A DNA stretch of 64,000 nucleotides from Eutypa lata (taxonomy: Eukaryota > Ascomycota > Sordariomycetes > Xylariales > Diatrypaceae): the NCBI GenBank assembly GCA_022661535.1, contig JAKULF010000006.1:1793001-1857000 (forward strand). Reading direction: 5' to 3'. This document shows positions 1 through 12,900 of the stretch, one piece after another (the first letter of the stretch is position 1; every line of letters starts with the position of its first letter). A program made the translations under genes and the position numbers. The notes below the pieces were generated by a model. That model did not search any database. It was not told the DNA's origin and saw nothing but the letters and a program-made list of their open reading frames with translations.

Positions 1-458
1 CGCGTGTGTGTCTAGGTAGATGGGTACTAAGGGTATAGATAGACTCTCGTACGAACCTTTCTCAGCAGGTAGGTTCTCCAGGTCCACCTGGACGGAGAAG
101 TCGTAGCCATCCTCGGGGGGCACGACGTACGAGCCGTACTCCCGCTGCAGGACCTGCTCGGCGCCGTAGCGGACCAGGTCCTTGAAGCATCGGATCTGGA
201 TGGAGACCAGGATCTTGCTCTTGGTCTCGGGGGTGGATATGTGGAAAGTGACGCCGTCGAAGTCGGATACGGTCTGGTCGATGGAGGCCGGAGAAGCTCT
301 GCAAAAGAAGAAAAAAATTACGAATTTCGGTTGGTACTTGGACTTCGTGAACATAAAGAGTATCAGGACAGAACTGGACTGGACTGGGGGACTTACCCTG
401 AGAACCTTTCGGTGAGAACGGACTGTATCAGCACGTTCTGGTAGTCTAGGAGAAGCAT
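1..458 (-). CDS. arc2: Arp2/3 complex 34 kDa subunit (ARPC2), 5' part
   Basis: This is the N-terminal part of the ARPC2/p34-Arc subunit, which with ARPC4 forms the core of the Arp2/3 complex that nucleates branched actin at endocytic patches. Exon 1 is 397-458: the ATG at 458 gives MLLLDYQNVLIQSVLTERFS, the characteristic start of the family. A GTAAGT donor (396-391) and a TTTTGCAG acceptor (301-299) lead to exon 2, 57-298. Exon 2 encodes the DFDGVTFHISTPETKSKILV and GYDFSVQVDLENLPAEK stretches, both typical of p34. A further donor (GTTCGT, 56-51) is followed by intron sequence running off the window, so about two thirds of the protein lies to the left. It is divergent from utp12, with 451 bp between the start codons. 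Identification is firm; only the last donor is less certain. Confidence 0.9.
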
Positions 459-909
459 GATGACCCTAATTGAAAATTGAATGCTTCTTGCGTCTAACCT
501 CTATTATGACTAGGTGCCTAAATGTTATGTCGGTATGAAGATGTCGAAACTGGAGGTTGAGGCTTCGATGCGGTGGGTGCAGTCCAATGCCATGGATTGT
601 AGCTGCCTTTGGTGGGGGCTGTGATGTACCTACGTAGTGCCTGCCCCACTGCTCTCTCGTCCGACATTACGTCTCAAATGACATGTGGTCCGTGCATGAA
701 TGTAACTTGAGATGGTACATACTGGGTTGTAGAGGCTAGGTACCTATTTAGCTCTGAGCCGCGATAAGAGATAAAGAGAAGATAAGGAGTCTTATCAGGG
801 TCCCTCTAACAAAAAAAGTTCCGGAAGCTCTGAAGTTTTCCGGGTCTTTACGAATGTACAGGAGGCATTGCTTTGGAAGAGGTTCTACTGGCGCATCAAG
901 ACTATAAAC
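459..909. promoter_or_regulatory. Divergent promoter region between arc2 and utp12
   Basis: This 451-bp spacer separates the divergent start codons of arc2 and utp12 and must hold both promoters and 5' leaders. I see no further coding exon. An AT-rich stretch near 775-820 lies midway. No specific factor-binding site could be assigned. Confidence 0.5.
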
Positions 910-3897
910 ATGGTGAAGTCTTATTTGTGAGCGCTATATATCACAATCTATTCTGATGCGCATTAGCTAACGTACGAAACTAGAAAATACGAGCATTCAA
1001 AATCGTTTGGTCTCGTAACATCCGGTACCTCCAACGTCGTCTGGACCTCCAAGGACAAATCAAGCAGTACTAGCGCTGGTCAGGCAGTTGTCGCCGCGAA
1101 CGAGGAAATTCTCTACTGGGACATAAAGAAGGGTGAATTGCTAAGTCGGTGGAGAGATGAGAGTTGTCTATCTCAGGTAACTGCTATTGCGCAGAGCAAA
1201 ACTGACCCGGATGTCTTCGCTGTCGGGTACGAGGATGGCAGCATCCGCCTATGGGACAGCAAGATCGCTACGACAATCGTGAACTTCAATGGCCACCGCT
1301 CCGCTATCACTCACCTCGTATTCGACCGGTCAGGCGTCCGACTTGCTAGTGGTTCTAAGGACACGGATGTCATTCTATGGGACTTGGTAGCAGAGGTTGG
1401 CCAGTACAAGCTCCGAGGGCATAAAGATCAGATTACCGGGTTAAGATTCGTGGAACCACAAGAGGAGGTCGTTGAAGATGACGGGGGGCAGGCTATGGTG
1501 CTTGATGGCGCTGCGCCTTTGTCCGAGGGCTTCTTGCTTACAACTAGCAAAGATTCATTAATCAAGCTTTGGGATCTCGGGACAAGACATTGCATCGAAA
1601 CCCATATCGCGCAAACGAACGGTGAATGTTGGGCACTGGGCCTCTCTCCTGATTATAGCGGTTGCATCACAGCAGGAAACTCGGGTGAGCTCAAAGTATG
1701 GGCTTTGGATACCGCTGGACTGGCGGCCTCACAGAAAAAAGTCGACATGCCACAAAATACACAATACTTACACGACCGGGGGACGTTGATGCGCCAAGGC
1801 AAAGACAGAGCCACCGAAATTATTTTCCACCCTCGAAAAGACTATTTCGCCGTCCATGGTTCAGAAAAGGCCGTGGAGATCTGGAGGATACGAAGTGAGG
1901 CTGAGATTAAGAAAAGTCTGGCTAGGAAAAAGAGGAGAAGGAGAGAAAAACTAGCCCAAAAGAAAGGAAACCAGGCGGACGGCGAAGCAGAGGTAGACGG
2001 AGAGGAGGACCAAGATGAGAACGTCAGCCGCGCTGACATTACCGATGTTTTTGCCCAGCATCTCATCGTGCGTATTAGCGGAAAAGCAAGATCCGTCGAC
2101 TGGGCAGTCAATCACGGCAGCAAGACCCTCCAATTACTTGTTGCCACTACTAACAACCAATTGGAACTGTATAATATACCCCAGAAGGAGAAGAGCAGCA
2201 AGTCGAAGAAGGAAGATGTCCCAGACTACACAAGGGCTCTTGCGGTTGAGCTTCCGGGTCACCGAGCCGATATCCGATCACTAGCCCTAAGTTCCGACGA
2301 TAGAATGTTGGCATCTACATCTAACGGAAGTCTCAAGATTTGGAACGTGCGGACACAAGCGTGTATTCGGACCTTTGATTGTGGATACGCTCTATGTTGT
2401 GCATTCTTACCAGGAGATAAAGTGGTGGTTGTTGGTACTAAGAGTGGTGAGATCGAGCTATTTGATGTGGCATCAGCAGTGCTCCTCGATAGTGTCACAG
2501 CCCACGAAGGCGCAATATGGTCTTTGCAAGTTCACCCCGATGGGCGTTCAATGGTGTCTGGAAGTGCCGACAAGTCTGCCAAGTTCTGGAATTTCAAGAT
2601 CGTGCAAGAAGAAGTGCTGGGCACGACCCGGACGACACCGAAACTGAAATTGGCCCAGTCCAGGAAACTAGAGGTGTCAGATGATATTCTGAGTCTCAAA
2701 TTCTCACCGGACGCCAAATATCTCGCGGTTGCTTTACTGGATAACACGGTGAAGGTGTTCTTCACGGACTCTCTAAAGCTGTATCTGAATCTTTACGGCC
2801 ACAAGCTCCCTGTGCTGAACATGGACATATCATACGACAGCAAGTTGATTGTTACCTGTTCAGCGGACAAAAACATCAGGATATGGGGTCTCGACTTTGG
2901 TGATTGCCACAAGGCGTTATTTGCTCACCAGGACAGCATCCTGCAAGTAACCTTTGTGCCCCACAACAACAACGGCAATGGCCATCACTTTTTCAGCACA
3001 AGTAAAGACCGGTCCATCAAGTACTGGGATGGCGACAAGTTCGAACAGATACAACGTCTCAATGGCCACCACGGAGAGATCTGGGCTCTAGCGATCAGCC
3101 ATAACGGGGGTTTTATTATCTCGGCGAGTCACGATAAAAGCATCCGAGTGTGGGAGGAGACGGATGAACAAATCTTCCTCGAGGAAGAGAGGGAGAAGGA
3201 GCTCGAGGAGCTATACGAAAGCACGCTCACGACGTCGCTCGAACAAGACCCCGACGCCGAGGACCAGGACGGCGAAGTGGGGGCCGCCAGCAAACAGACC
3301 ACGGAAACGCTGATGGCCGGCGAACGGATACAGGAAGCCCTGGAGCTCGGCATGGAGGACCTGCACGTGGTGCAGGAGTGGGAGGAGGCGAAAGCTAGCA
3401 ACCCGCACGTGGCGCCGCCGGCGCGCCACCCGGTCTACCTAGCGCTAGGGGGCGTCAGCGCGGAGGAGCACGTGCTGTCGGTGCTGCAGCGGATCAAGGC
3501 GTCGGCGCTGCACGACGCGCTGCTGGTGCTGCCGTTCGCGTCGGTGCCGGCGCTGTTCACGTTCCTGGGCCTGCTCGCGCGGCGGGCGCTGAACGTCCCC
3601 CTGACGTGCCGCATCCTGTTCTTCATGCTCAAGACCCACCACCGCCAGGTCGTCGCCAGCCGCACCATGCGCGCCGCCCTCGACGCCGTCCGCCTGAGCC
3701 TCCGCGCCGCCCTCAAGCGCCAGAAGGACGAGATGGGCTACAACGTCGCCGCCCTCAAGGTCGTCGCCATGCAGATCCGCGACCGCAGCGTCAAGGACTA
3801 CGTCGATGAGAACTGGGAGGATGATAATGCTGCTGCTGCTGCTGCTGCTGGTGGGAGCCAGGGCGCGAAGAAGCGAACCTTCGTGCACGTGTCTTGA
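910..3897 (+). CDS. utp12: U3 snoRNP protein Utp12/Dip2 (WDR3), WD40 and Utp12 domains
   Basis: Utp12 (Dip2) is a UTP-B subunit of the small-subunit processome and acts in the nucleolus in early 18S rRNA maturation. Exon 1 is only 17 coding nt (910-926, MVKSYL); after the donor GTGAGC, a GCTAAC branch site and a TAG acceptor, exon 2 runs 984-3897. The junction yields YEHSKSFGLVTS, as expected for Dip2. The protein is about 976 aa, close to the yeast length. Two WD40 propellers span about residues 60-720, with repeated GH...W(D/N) units. A Lys/Arg- then Asp/Glu-rich linker lies near residues 315-355. The Utp12 C-terminal helical domain covers about 820-940. A GCT microsatellite encodes seven alanines just before the C-terminus. 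The long open frame continues 5' of its first internal start-like codon, which supports the upstream exon. Confidence 0.96.
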
Positions 3898-4577
3898 AAT
3901 TAACTGCCTAGGTAACGTTAATTATTATAAGAGTTTGAGTTCAAGATAGAACCAAACTCCGAGCTAGTGGAAGAAGAGCCAATAATAGATATGTACGTGT
4001 TTTAAATAGAATATATCAAGTGTATTCATGCTGATTTCCTTAGTGCTATGTTTCAAATTTTTTACCTTAAGTATCTATTACCTATGTGTATATCATATTA
4101 CTTCGTAGATTTCACACTTGGTAGAAAAGGAGTTAACTCAAGTATAGGGGATGGGATAGCCGCCCCTCCCCCACAAGCACTAGTCCCTAAAGGGCTTAGC
4201 TCTCATGTTCTCTAGTAGGTATGTATATATAGTTAGAGTTAGAGTAGGCAGGCCACTAAACCCAATTGCAGCTGGAGCTGTCATCCATACCTCGGCATAC
4301 CATCGAAACGTCACTCAGAATTACCGACAACAACAGTCTTAACTTATCTACCTACTGAACTTACTTAGCTCTTTAAGTACGCTCTCTCTACGGATTCAGT
4401 CACAATAGTTTTATCTAGACCTAATAGATTTGTTTTCCCCCTTGAGCGATGTTAAAAAAAATCATTTTATTTTTTAAAGTTAAATAAACACTTGGGTATT
4501 CTGGTTTTCTCGCCTCCAGACGAGAGAGGCATACGTACAGATTTAAGTATCTTAGACATATTTATATATCGACAGAT
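3898..4577. other. Intergenic spacer
   Basis: No gene was found between the stop of utp12 and the start of the APH-fold kinase. The stretch is AT-rich and includes one copy of TACTTCGTA at 4099-4107 (the recurrent word described in the findings). It must contain the utp12 3' UTR and the promoter of the next gene. Confidence 0.6.
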
Positions 4578-6063
4578 ATGGCGGGGCCGGTGCGACATCC
4601 CATCGACGTTGCGGCGCTGGAGCGCTACCTCGGCGAGCACGTGCCCGAGATCGAGGTGCCGCTGGACGTGAAGCAGGTATGTATAAAGCACTTTAGTTAT
4701 ATTCATGAGCTCTTCTTATTTATCATATATCCTGCATTGCGCCCTCGTGGCAGAGGGAGGGGGCTTCAGGAAAAGAGACCATTCCCAGATATTATATACA
4801 CACAGATACACACTTAACAAACATGCTCACACACACACTTACTTACCATACATACATACATAGTTCGGCTTCGGCCAATCCAACCCCACCTACCAACTAA
4901 CGTCGCGCGCGACAGGGGCGCGCTACGTCCTCCGCAAGAAGCCCCCGGGGAAGCTCCTCTCGCAGTCGGCGCACAAGGTAGAGCGCGAGCACCGCGTCAT
5001 CGCGGCCCTGCACGGGGGCGCCACGGGCGTCCCGGTGCCCCGGCCCTACCTCCTCTGCGAGGACGACGCCGTGCTGGGCACCCCCTTCTACGTCATGCAG
5101 TTCCTGGACGGCCGCATCCTCGAGGACCCGTACATGCGGTCCTCCCCCTCCCCCTCCCCCTCCCCCTCCCCTGAAGGAAAGCAGCAGCAGCAGCAGCAGC
5201 AGCCCATCATCTCGGCGGAGGAGCGCGCGGCGCTCTGGCGCGCCGCCGTCGAGACCCTCGCGCGCCTGCACGCCGTGGACCGCGCGAAGGTCGGCCTGGC
5301 GTCCTTCGGGAAGGGCGACGGCTTCTACGCGCGCCAGGTCGCCACGTGGCGCCGCATCTGCGAGGCGCAGGCCCGGACCGTCGACGTCGAGACGGGGCGG
5401 GCCGTGGGCCACGTCCCGCACTTCGAGGACCTGCTGGGGTTTTTCGGGGACGAGAGGAAGAGAGCGGGGAGGCCGAGGGACGACAGGGTGACGCTCGTGC
5501 ACGGCGATTACAAGATCGACAACCTGGTCTTCCACAAGACGGAGCCCCGCGTCGTTGGGATCCTGGACTGGGAGATGAGCACGGTGGGCCACCCGCTGAG
5601 CGACCTGGCGAATTTGCTGCATCCGTTCTATGGGGCCGGGCCGGGGATTGTGGATGACGGGGAGGGTTCTTCTAGCGAGGAAAGCAACAGCGACAGCGAC
5701 AGCGACAACGACATCCCCGGCCTCCCCACCCCCTCGACCATCGTAAAATGGTACGGCGAAGCGGCGGGCTGGGCCGTCCCCGAGCCCGAGATGGCCTGGG
5801 CCACGGCCTTCAGCGTGTTCCGGCTGTCGGCCATCTGCCAGGGCATCGCGGCGCGGGTGGCGACGCGGCAGGCGAGCAGCGCGAGCGCGAGGCGCCACGC
5901 CGAGGCCATGCGTCCCTTGGCCGAGAGGGCGTGGGAGATGGTTTTGCTTTGCAAGAGGAAGGCTGACGAGGAGGAGGAGGAGGAGGAGGAGGAGAAGAAG
6001 AAGACGACGAAGAAGGAGGAGGAGGAAGGGGTACCAAAGGACACGGCAAAGGCGAAGTTGTAA
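4578..6063 (+). CDS. Aminoglycoside phosphotransferase-fold kinase, ACAD10/11 N-terminal type
   Basis: This is a stand-alone protein of the APH/choline-kinase fold, of the type that forms the N-terminal half of animal ACAD10/ACAD11. The ACAD11 kinase domain phosphorylates 4-hydroxyacyl-CoAs; the substrate here is unknown. Exon 1 is 4578-4676 and exon 2 is 4864-6063, joined at a GTATGT donor and a CATAG acceptor; the junction produces QFGFGQSNPTYQL, the expected nucleotide-loop region. Total about 432 aa. Brenner's motif VHGDYKIDN lies near residues 245-253 and the metal-binding LDWEMSTVGHPLSDL near 267-281, so the active site looks intact. Oddities are low-complexity insertions: Ser-Pro repeats plus seven Gln (about 126-147), an acidic Ser/Asp run (about 299-319), and a highly charged Glu/Lys tail. 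These sit outside the catalytic motifs. Confidence 0.9.
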
Positions 6064-7688
6064 ATCGTGGTTGGTTGATTAGTTGGTTGGGTAGTTAAAT
6101 TACCTATGTCTTCCTCGTTTCTATCTACCCGTCTATCTAGATGTATATTTGTGGCATCTACTAGGTATGGGGGTAGGTAGGTACTATGGGTAAGATGTAA
6201 CAATGACTGATATGAATCATGTTGGGTGTCTTCCGTAGGTACCTACATAGCCTTGGAGTGTATATATACGTACAGGAGGAGGCAAACAAGCAAAGTGAGC
6301 GAGCGAGCAAGCAAGCAGGCAGAGAGCGCCTCCACTTCATAGTTAAATTTTTTTGCTTGTTTGAGTGACCTTGTTTTTGCTTGCCTCATATGTTACTTCG
6401 TTTTGTTGGTAGAATAAGATTAAGGATGGAGATAGTTAATATGACCTGGACTTGATATTCAGACAAATATTATTAAGTGGGTAGGGGGTTCTAAATATCA
6501 GATTAGACGGAAAAAAAGTTTCACTCAACAATAGGAAGAGATGAGAATTTCATGAGAAAAAAAAGAAGAAAAAAAAACTCTTACAGGATTGTTTGCCTAT
6601 TGCCTACTGTACTGTTGGGGTTGGAGAGGGGATCAATAGTGAATACGAAAGTCCCCTGATTGTTTCGAAATTTCATTCAACACATGGACATTGTATATAC
6701 ACACAAGGGGTATTCATAGTGCATACATATCGTGTCGTAGTTACTGAGGATAATGCACTACCACAGCGTATGCAGGACCCGTTAAGCCCTAGGTACTTAA
6801 GGTATGCAGGTATTCGGGTCTCCCTTGTACGTAAAGCTTTATTACTTGGCTTCGTTGATACTACTAAGTAGTTAATGTCTAACGTACCTAGACCGGTATT
6901 ATCTTTTATGCACATAGCGATCAATAATGATGAGGTGCCATCAACTTTGTATAAAAAAAGATGTCATATAGCTAGCTATCTGTACGTTTCCGCATGTGTG
7001 CTGTGCGCTGTATGATGTATGCTCAATGCTGTATTATGCTTTCGGGAGTGAAATATAATTTTAAAGGCCCGATTCGTGTCTCGAATATTTCCCTCTCACC
7101 CCTCCTTCCCTACCAGATTGACGATAAGGGGGGAAAGAAAAGAAACCCCCTTAATGCAAACCATCCATCATCATCATCGTCATCCTCCTCTCCTCTCTAA
7201 GGAGTACCTCATCGTCATAGAAGATCCGTAAGGAGAAGGTAAAAATGTCAGCGGCGAAAGAAGAAGAAGAAAAAAGAAGAGGGAAGAAAACCAAATGCAG
7301 AAACGCCGAGTGCCATGATGATGCCGTTGTGTTGCCCCCTTTGTTCCAGAACCCCCTTTAAGAACGCCGTGAACGCCTGGCCGAAGAAGCAGAACGCGGG
7401 TGATGTAAACTTTAGAGAACCTCCATAACAGGGGAAATCGTAGAATACACCCCGCATGTGGATTGTGCCAGACAGGGAAAACCGCATGGTGTATGATGAA
7501 TGCACGCAACGAAACGAAAATGCAAGTCTATAAAGCCATCCCGTTCTCGAAAAGTAAAATCAGAAAAAATCAAATTAAGAGTCATTCAATCATTAACGTC
7601 GTTGAATGGGTGGAGTGGGTATGTTCTCATTCTCATGCCAAGGAGGGGCCAGTAATAGAGCCGCCTGTTGCTCTGACCATAGATTCTC
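6064..7688. other. Intergenic spacer between convergent genes
   Basis: This stretch lies between the stop codons of the convergent APH-fold kinase and RING-finger genes. It holds a GAGC/AAGC-type simple repeat near 6290-6320, several A-rich runs near 6510-6580, and no open frame with convincing codon or splice structure. Confidence 0.5.
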
Positions 7689-9934
7689 CTATGAATGTTG
7701 ATGGGACCCTGCACGGCGCGGAGTAGTCTGCTCAGCGTTAGTCATGTCGACTTCTGGCCCTCCTATAGTGGGTGACAAAGGCGGAATATGATCTGCACGA
7801 TGTTGTGGTGCAGATCCGCGGAAGTTTTCTCCCGTAGCAGCGTGATTAACGCTGGCTAATGGATTATGATATGGGTCATGCTGAGTCCCGACATGCGAGT
7901 AGAACGAGGGCGACGGGAGATGCATCTCAAACCCGGACCCACTAGATGGCCCCGGTAGAGTAGTTGGGTGACGGCCGTTGTGATTAGGAGGCTGTGTATT
8001 TGCTCCTAAATAATACTGTTGAGGAAAAGTCAGTGGGGGCACATTTTCACCACCTAGCCCTGACCCTAGACTAAAAGGACGGTGACGAACAGGATTCTGC
8101 GACGAGCCATTCGTAGTAGATCCACCAAACGAACGGGCTGATGGAGAGGTCCGCTGGGGGCCATGGCGAGCACGTGGTCTCCGGCGGGCATTATCAGCGT
8201 CATTGCCAGGAGAACGACGCTCAAGTGGATAAGCAGGCCAGGCAGGCAGTCGACCCCCTGGAGTATACAGATCTACCAGAGCACTTCCTCTATAGTTAGT
8301 ACAAGCTGCTTGAAAGGAACTGAATGAGACATACCCATGATGATTCAGTGAACGACCGAATCGGGAGTGATTGTCACTAGACCCTGATAAATTCGATTCG
8401 CGAGACTGATTCTGCTGGTAACGCCGCATCATCTGCATATGGGCATGTTGCTGGTGCAAGAACTGCAACATATGGTGCGGCGTACGATTCTGGGAGAATC
8501 GCCCTCCCTGAGGCTCTGAGGGAACCTTATCTCTGCAGTAAGGGCAGGTGTCGTTCTCCTCAAACCATTTTTTGATGCAATGATCGCCGAATACATGTTT
8601 GCACTTTGGTAGACGCAATGGGGCCTCATTAATGCCTTCGGGATTCTGAACTCCGTAGTCATTATAGCATATGACGCAGACTAATAAACGTTAGCTAGAT
8701 GAATTTACTCGAAATATCTTCTCAAACATACCTCTATCACTCTGAGGCAGATCCGAGATTTTGATGCTTTGTAGAGATGCGATGGCCGTCTTTGAAGCAA
8801 CACGTTTCGCTGTCATAGTTCCTCGAAGAAGCTGTTGTGCTCGGACACGGTCTTCGGGCATACCACTTCCAAGAAACTCGAGGAACCCATACCCACTGGG
8901 AGAACGTTCCCCTGCTTCAGCATCTTCATCACTTGACGATTCCGAGCTAGGAGTGGAAGACGCCATACTCCGCGGAACAGTAGGAGTGGCTCTCCTGTAG
9001 CGAACAGATGGTCCCCGGCGCTCCTCAGATGACGCATCACGGGTCGGTGAACGGTCATTTCTGCCTTGAGATGCAGCAGTCTGTGCCCGGGTCGGTGAAT
9101 TGGAGGCTAGATATAGTCAGCTTTGAACCATGGCATAATAATATTTTGGTGAAATGAAGGCATACCTGATTGGGAATTTCCGCCTTCACCTATACTCCCA
9201 GGTCGATTATTTAGTTCCGCTCTATGACGCAAGCTAGAGGTAGAAGTGCCTTGAGGGGTGTACGGTCCGGCTTGAAGGGGGCTGAGATGGTGCGATATGC
9301 CCATATAATCGTGCGGAGAGAGCGAAGATGCGTCGCCGAACAACGACGCCCGAGAAGGCTGGACGCTGGTCGTGGGCAAGATGGGGTTAGGATTTGGGTT
9401 CAATGCAGGTAAACTACCGGGCCTGGTTGCATCAGAGCCCTGTGAACCATTGCGTGCATGGTGGATATGAGGCGTACTACTCATACTAGGCAAAGTCGGC
9501 CTATAGCTAAAAGGTGGGAGAGAGCTTGGCGTGCCCTGGTTTTCCGGTGCATTCATCATGGGGATTAACTGTGGCCCTCCCTGATCTTGGTGAGGATACC
9601 CGCTCGCAGCTGCCATGTGAAAAGGATCCGGATATGGGTATGATGCTACTGGCATAGGTCGATTCTGGGGCGGTACGGGGTGGTGCCTCCAGCCTTGGTG
9701 ACCACTAGGGTTATGAGGATTGTGATAAGAAGAAGCATCAGGTCGCCAGTTGTTGCCATGAAAGGGATCGTAGTGATGGGGGTTACGATTGGCCGAAAAG
9801 AGGCCCGGGAGTTGTCCATGTTCTGCTGCCGCTGCACGCAAGGCAGGGCAAGGTGAACGAGCTGCCTGATCAGAACGCTCGGAAGACTGACGATGATAGT
9901 GCATCATGAAATCCATTCCTGAGGCGGGGTCCAT
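7689..9934 (-). CDS. RING-finger domain protein, probable E3 ubiquitin ligase
   Basis: Three exons: 9166-9934, 8732-9106 and 7689-8680, joined by GTATGC/CTAG and GTATGT/TTAG introns with CTGAC and CTAAC branch sites; total 711 aa. The ATG at 9934 sits in a good context (CAAGATGG). Residues 1-350 are low-complexity, rich in His, Pro, Ser, Asn and Gln. The RING spans about 383-430: C383-x2-C386, C408-x-H410, C416 and C427-x2-C430. Ligand position five is Gly413 instead of Cys/His; His415 is nearby. Residues 435-711 are again disordered and Pro/Ser/Arg-rich. The first Cys pair is created across the exon 2/3 junction, which supports the splice model. Substrate and pathway are unknown. An E3 function is inferred from the domain. 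Confidence 0.88.
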
Positions 9935-12900
9935 CTTGTCGATCTTGTCGCCGCGATGACGGTAGTAGTAACAACACTCTTGAGTAGTTCAACACTAACG
10001 ATTGAATGGTTGCTGGTTTATTGGGCTTTTGAATAGGGCCACCACCACCCCAGCAGCTCTTCCAGCGACGTTCGTTCGGTACCGCCGATAATCACTCCGG
10101 GTGAAGGGGGGTAAACGGGGTCGTCTAAGTGTAGCGGGTTGGTCGGAGGTGAGGGTTTAGTTCTCGTGTCCGGCGGATGCTATTTCCTCGGTTGCATTTG
10201 CTGAATGGAGAGCCCCGAAGACGGCGGGTACTATGCGGGTCTTCCTCAAGTTCACTGCCAACTTCGTTTGTTTCCTTCTTGATATTTCTTCCTTCCTATT
10301 GTTTTCGTTTGCTCCAGCCTTTCCGTCTTGGATTTTAGAAGAAGATAGAATATGAGAGAAATGTTGCTTGCAACTGGCTCTCTCAAGGGTGGCTGCTGCG
10401 GCGATACTGTGATTAATAGTTGAGCAGGTCGAGAAATGCGATGAGCTAGCTGGGGCGTAGGCACAGACGCAGGTCTCGTCTTATGTAGGCTTGGGTTGCT
10501 GACTTGTTAAAACGACCCGTTTGCGTGCCGCCAAGGGGGTAATCGGCAGTGGGTTACTTAGCGTCGGTTGGCGGAGGCGGTGATGATGATAGTTGTGGTT
10601 GTAATGGTGATGATTCGGAGGGGTGAGGAGAGGAGACACTGAGGGGTAGAAAGTCGCTTTTTCTAAGAAAAAGGACCGCATGGATTCTTGGGGGGTGCGT
10701 GCTCGCTGTTTGAATCACTGGGCGATCCCCTGTTGCTTCATTTAAGTCACGAAAGTGAGTAATAAGAGAGCGGTGGATGAATGGCACAGGCCATTTATCG
10801 GAAGAACTTGGTAACTAAACTACCTCTTGTTGCGGAAAGGAAAAAAACCACAAGAATAGGAAAAGTACCGAAAAGAAATCGGGACAATAGGGGAATAATA
10901 GGAAGAGAGAAAGTAAATGATAAAATTTTATTATGATGGTAATGACAATACTGGGTTTTATTACTGTTTTCTCCTCTCGCTATTGCACGAATTGTAATTG
11001 CTATCACTTGTGATAAACGGTATGTTTTAGACTAAGGCGATAGTAGGCACTACTAATAAGCAGGTGGTGGTGGTGGTGCTGCTGCTGCTGAAGGTGGTAA
11101 TGGTAGTTTTGAGGCCCTCCGGATGTCGTCAGGCAAGTTAAAGCGTCACTGGGTAGTTTGGCAACTTAGGCTTAGGTCCGAGATATAATACGTAGATAGT
11201 GCGTAGTGTAGTCTGTGTAAGGTAGGGATGTTGTAAGAGATAATGAAGTAGACTAGTAAGATATGTACCTCCTCTAGTTAAAAGCTCGGATTCTACGGAC
11301 AACCCGGACTTGTTAAGTTGGTGGTAGTAGCTTGGGCACTTTCCAGATGAAGGAACGACGACAATGGGTAGTTTGCGGATATAGATTAGAGTAGGGATGA
11401 AATTGAAGGGGGAGACGAGGCGGGAAACGTAGGAAGGGAAGGAAGGGACAGAAGAACGGACGAGACAAAGGGAATTAAATTAATGGACATCTCCTAGAGT
11501 AGCTGTCTGTCCTAGATGCCTACATCCCACATACCTACATGCCTACCTAACATTTCATGCATCATACAAACTAATAACTCACAAGTGTAGGTAGTAGAGC
11601 GTTAATTAAACTTATCACAAGTCAGGCCTGCCTTGCACTACTGATGAGTTTAAAGAACAACAGACGGATTTACTAACCTAGGTAACTAGGGCCGGGAGGA
11701 TTTGAACGAGGCAAAGTCAGCTAGGGCGCTTATTATGCTGTTACTACAGTACATACCTGACTACCTACCTCCTAAAAGTAGACATCAGGGTATCTTGCTT
11801 CCAACATGGAGAGAAAAAAATGAATTTTTTATTTTTACAATACTAGTAGTAACATGCATTCTAAATACCTGGTTTGGCGCCACCGGTTGACTTTTTTTAC
11901 ATGCCTACCTGCTCCTTCCCGACTCCGATGCGATGCTTGCCTACCTATATATCCACCCACATAAATGAGGTCCTGGGTCTCGTCCTAGGCGACAAGTCAT
12001 GTCATGTTGGAAGACAAATGCGGAGATAACTAATAGAGGGGCAGAGGGGATATAAGTGGTAGCTCATAAGTGAAGGCAAAGCGACTAATAATAATAAGCG
12101 ACCAACTCCTTGTCTACCTTAGGTAGTTACCTGCCTACCTACTTACACAGTTACATAGGTAAGTAGTTAGGGAAACATACATACCTCTCAGACTGAATGT
12201 TCTTTTGTCATATCTACAATGCCTAGCCCTGCCTAGCCATGCCCAGGTCGACTCTTTTGTCGAGACAGAACTGATAGCGGGGGCGGAGCAAGGGAGGGGC
12301 TGAATGAATAGTTAACTGCTACTTTTCGACATCGATGAGAATGAGAGAGAGGGTTTGCTGCTGCCCATTCCAATGAAACGAGTCATCCTGTGCGGACGTA
12401 AGTATATATAATGATAATATAATACACACCCACATAGTGCGTCCCGTGTCCATTCATGTGAGGGTAGTAGGTATAATAGAGGTGTTTTATCAATTCCTAC
12501 CGTACCTATTCATGAGTCAATTGTGATTTGGCGGCAGTGGCGGACGTCGCTGTGTAGGTAGGTAGTCTGGTAGTCTGGTAGTGTATCTAGTTTTCTAGTG
12601 GATCGTCTCCAGCCTGTCTCACCCATCCATATATGCGTGTACAATACCTACAATACATACCTATGCACTGTGCATACATACCCATCCTATCTTACTTCAG
12701 CACGATGTACTATGTAGGAAAAGTTGGAATACTGCAGTTTGCGAGCAAGGCTCGGTGGGTGGTGGCTTGTGGTTGTGGTTGTGACGGGACGAGAATGAAT
12801 CGGAGTTTGCTTTGCTACTAAATAACTAAATGAAATGAACACATGCACACTATACATGCTTATGACATACTACCTACTGATAGTAGCAATAGGAATATAC

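Noticed and set aside
4897..5898. 333-codon antisense frame opposite the APH-fold kinase
   Set aside because: Shadow of a GC-rich coding exon; Arg/Gly/Leu-rich low complexity without a domain.
11690..11720. GGATTTGAAC word resembling a tRNA B box on the minus strand
   Set aside because: No matching A box, acceptor stem or anticodon arm can be folded around it.
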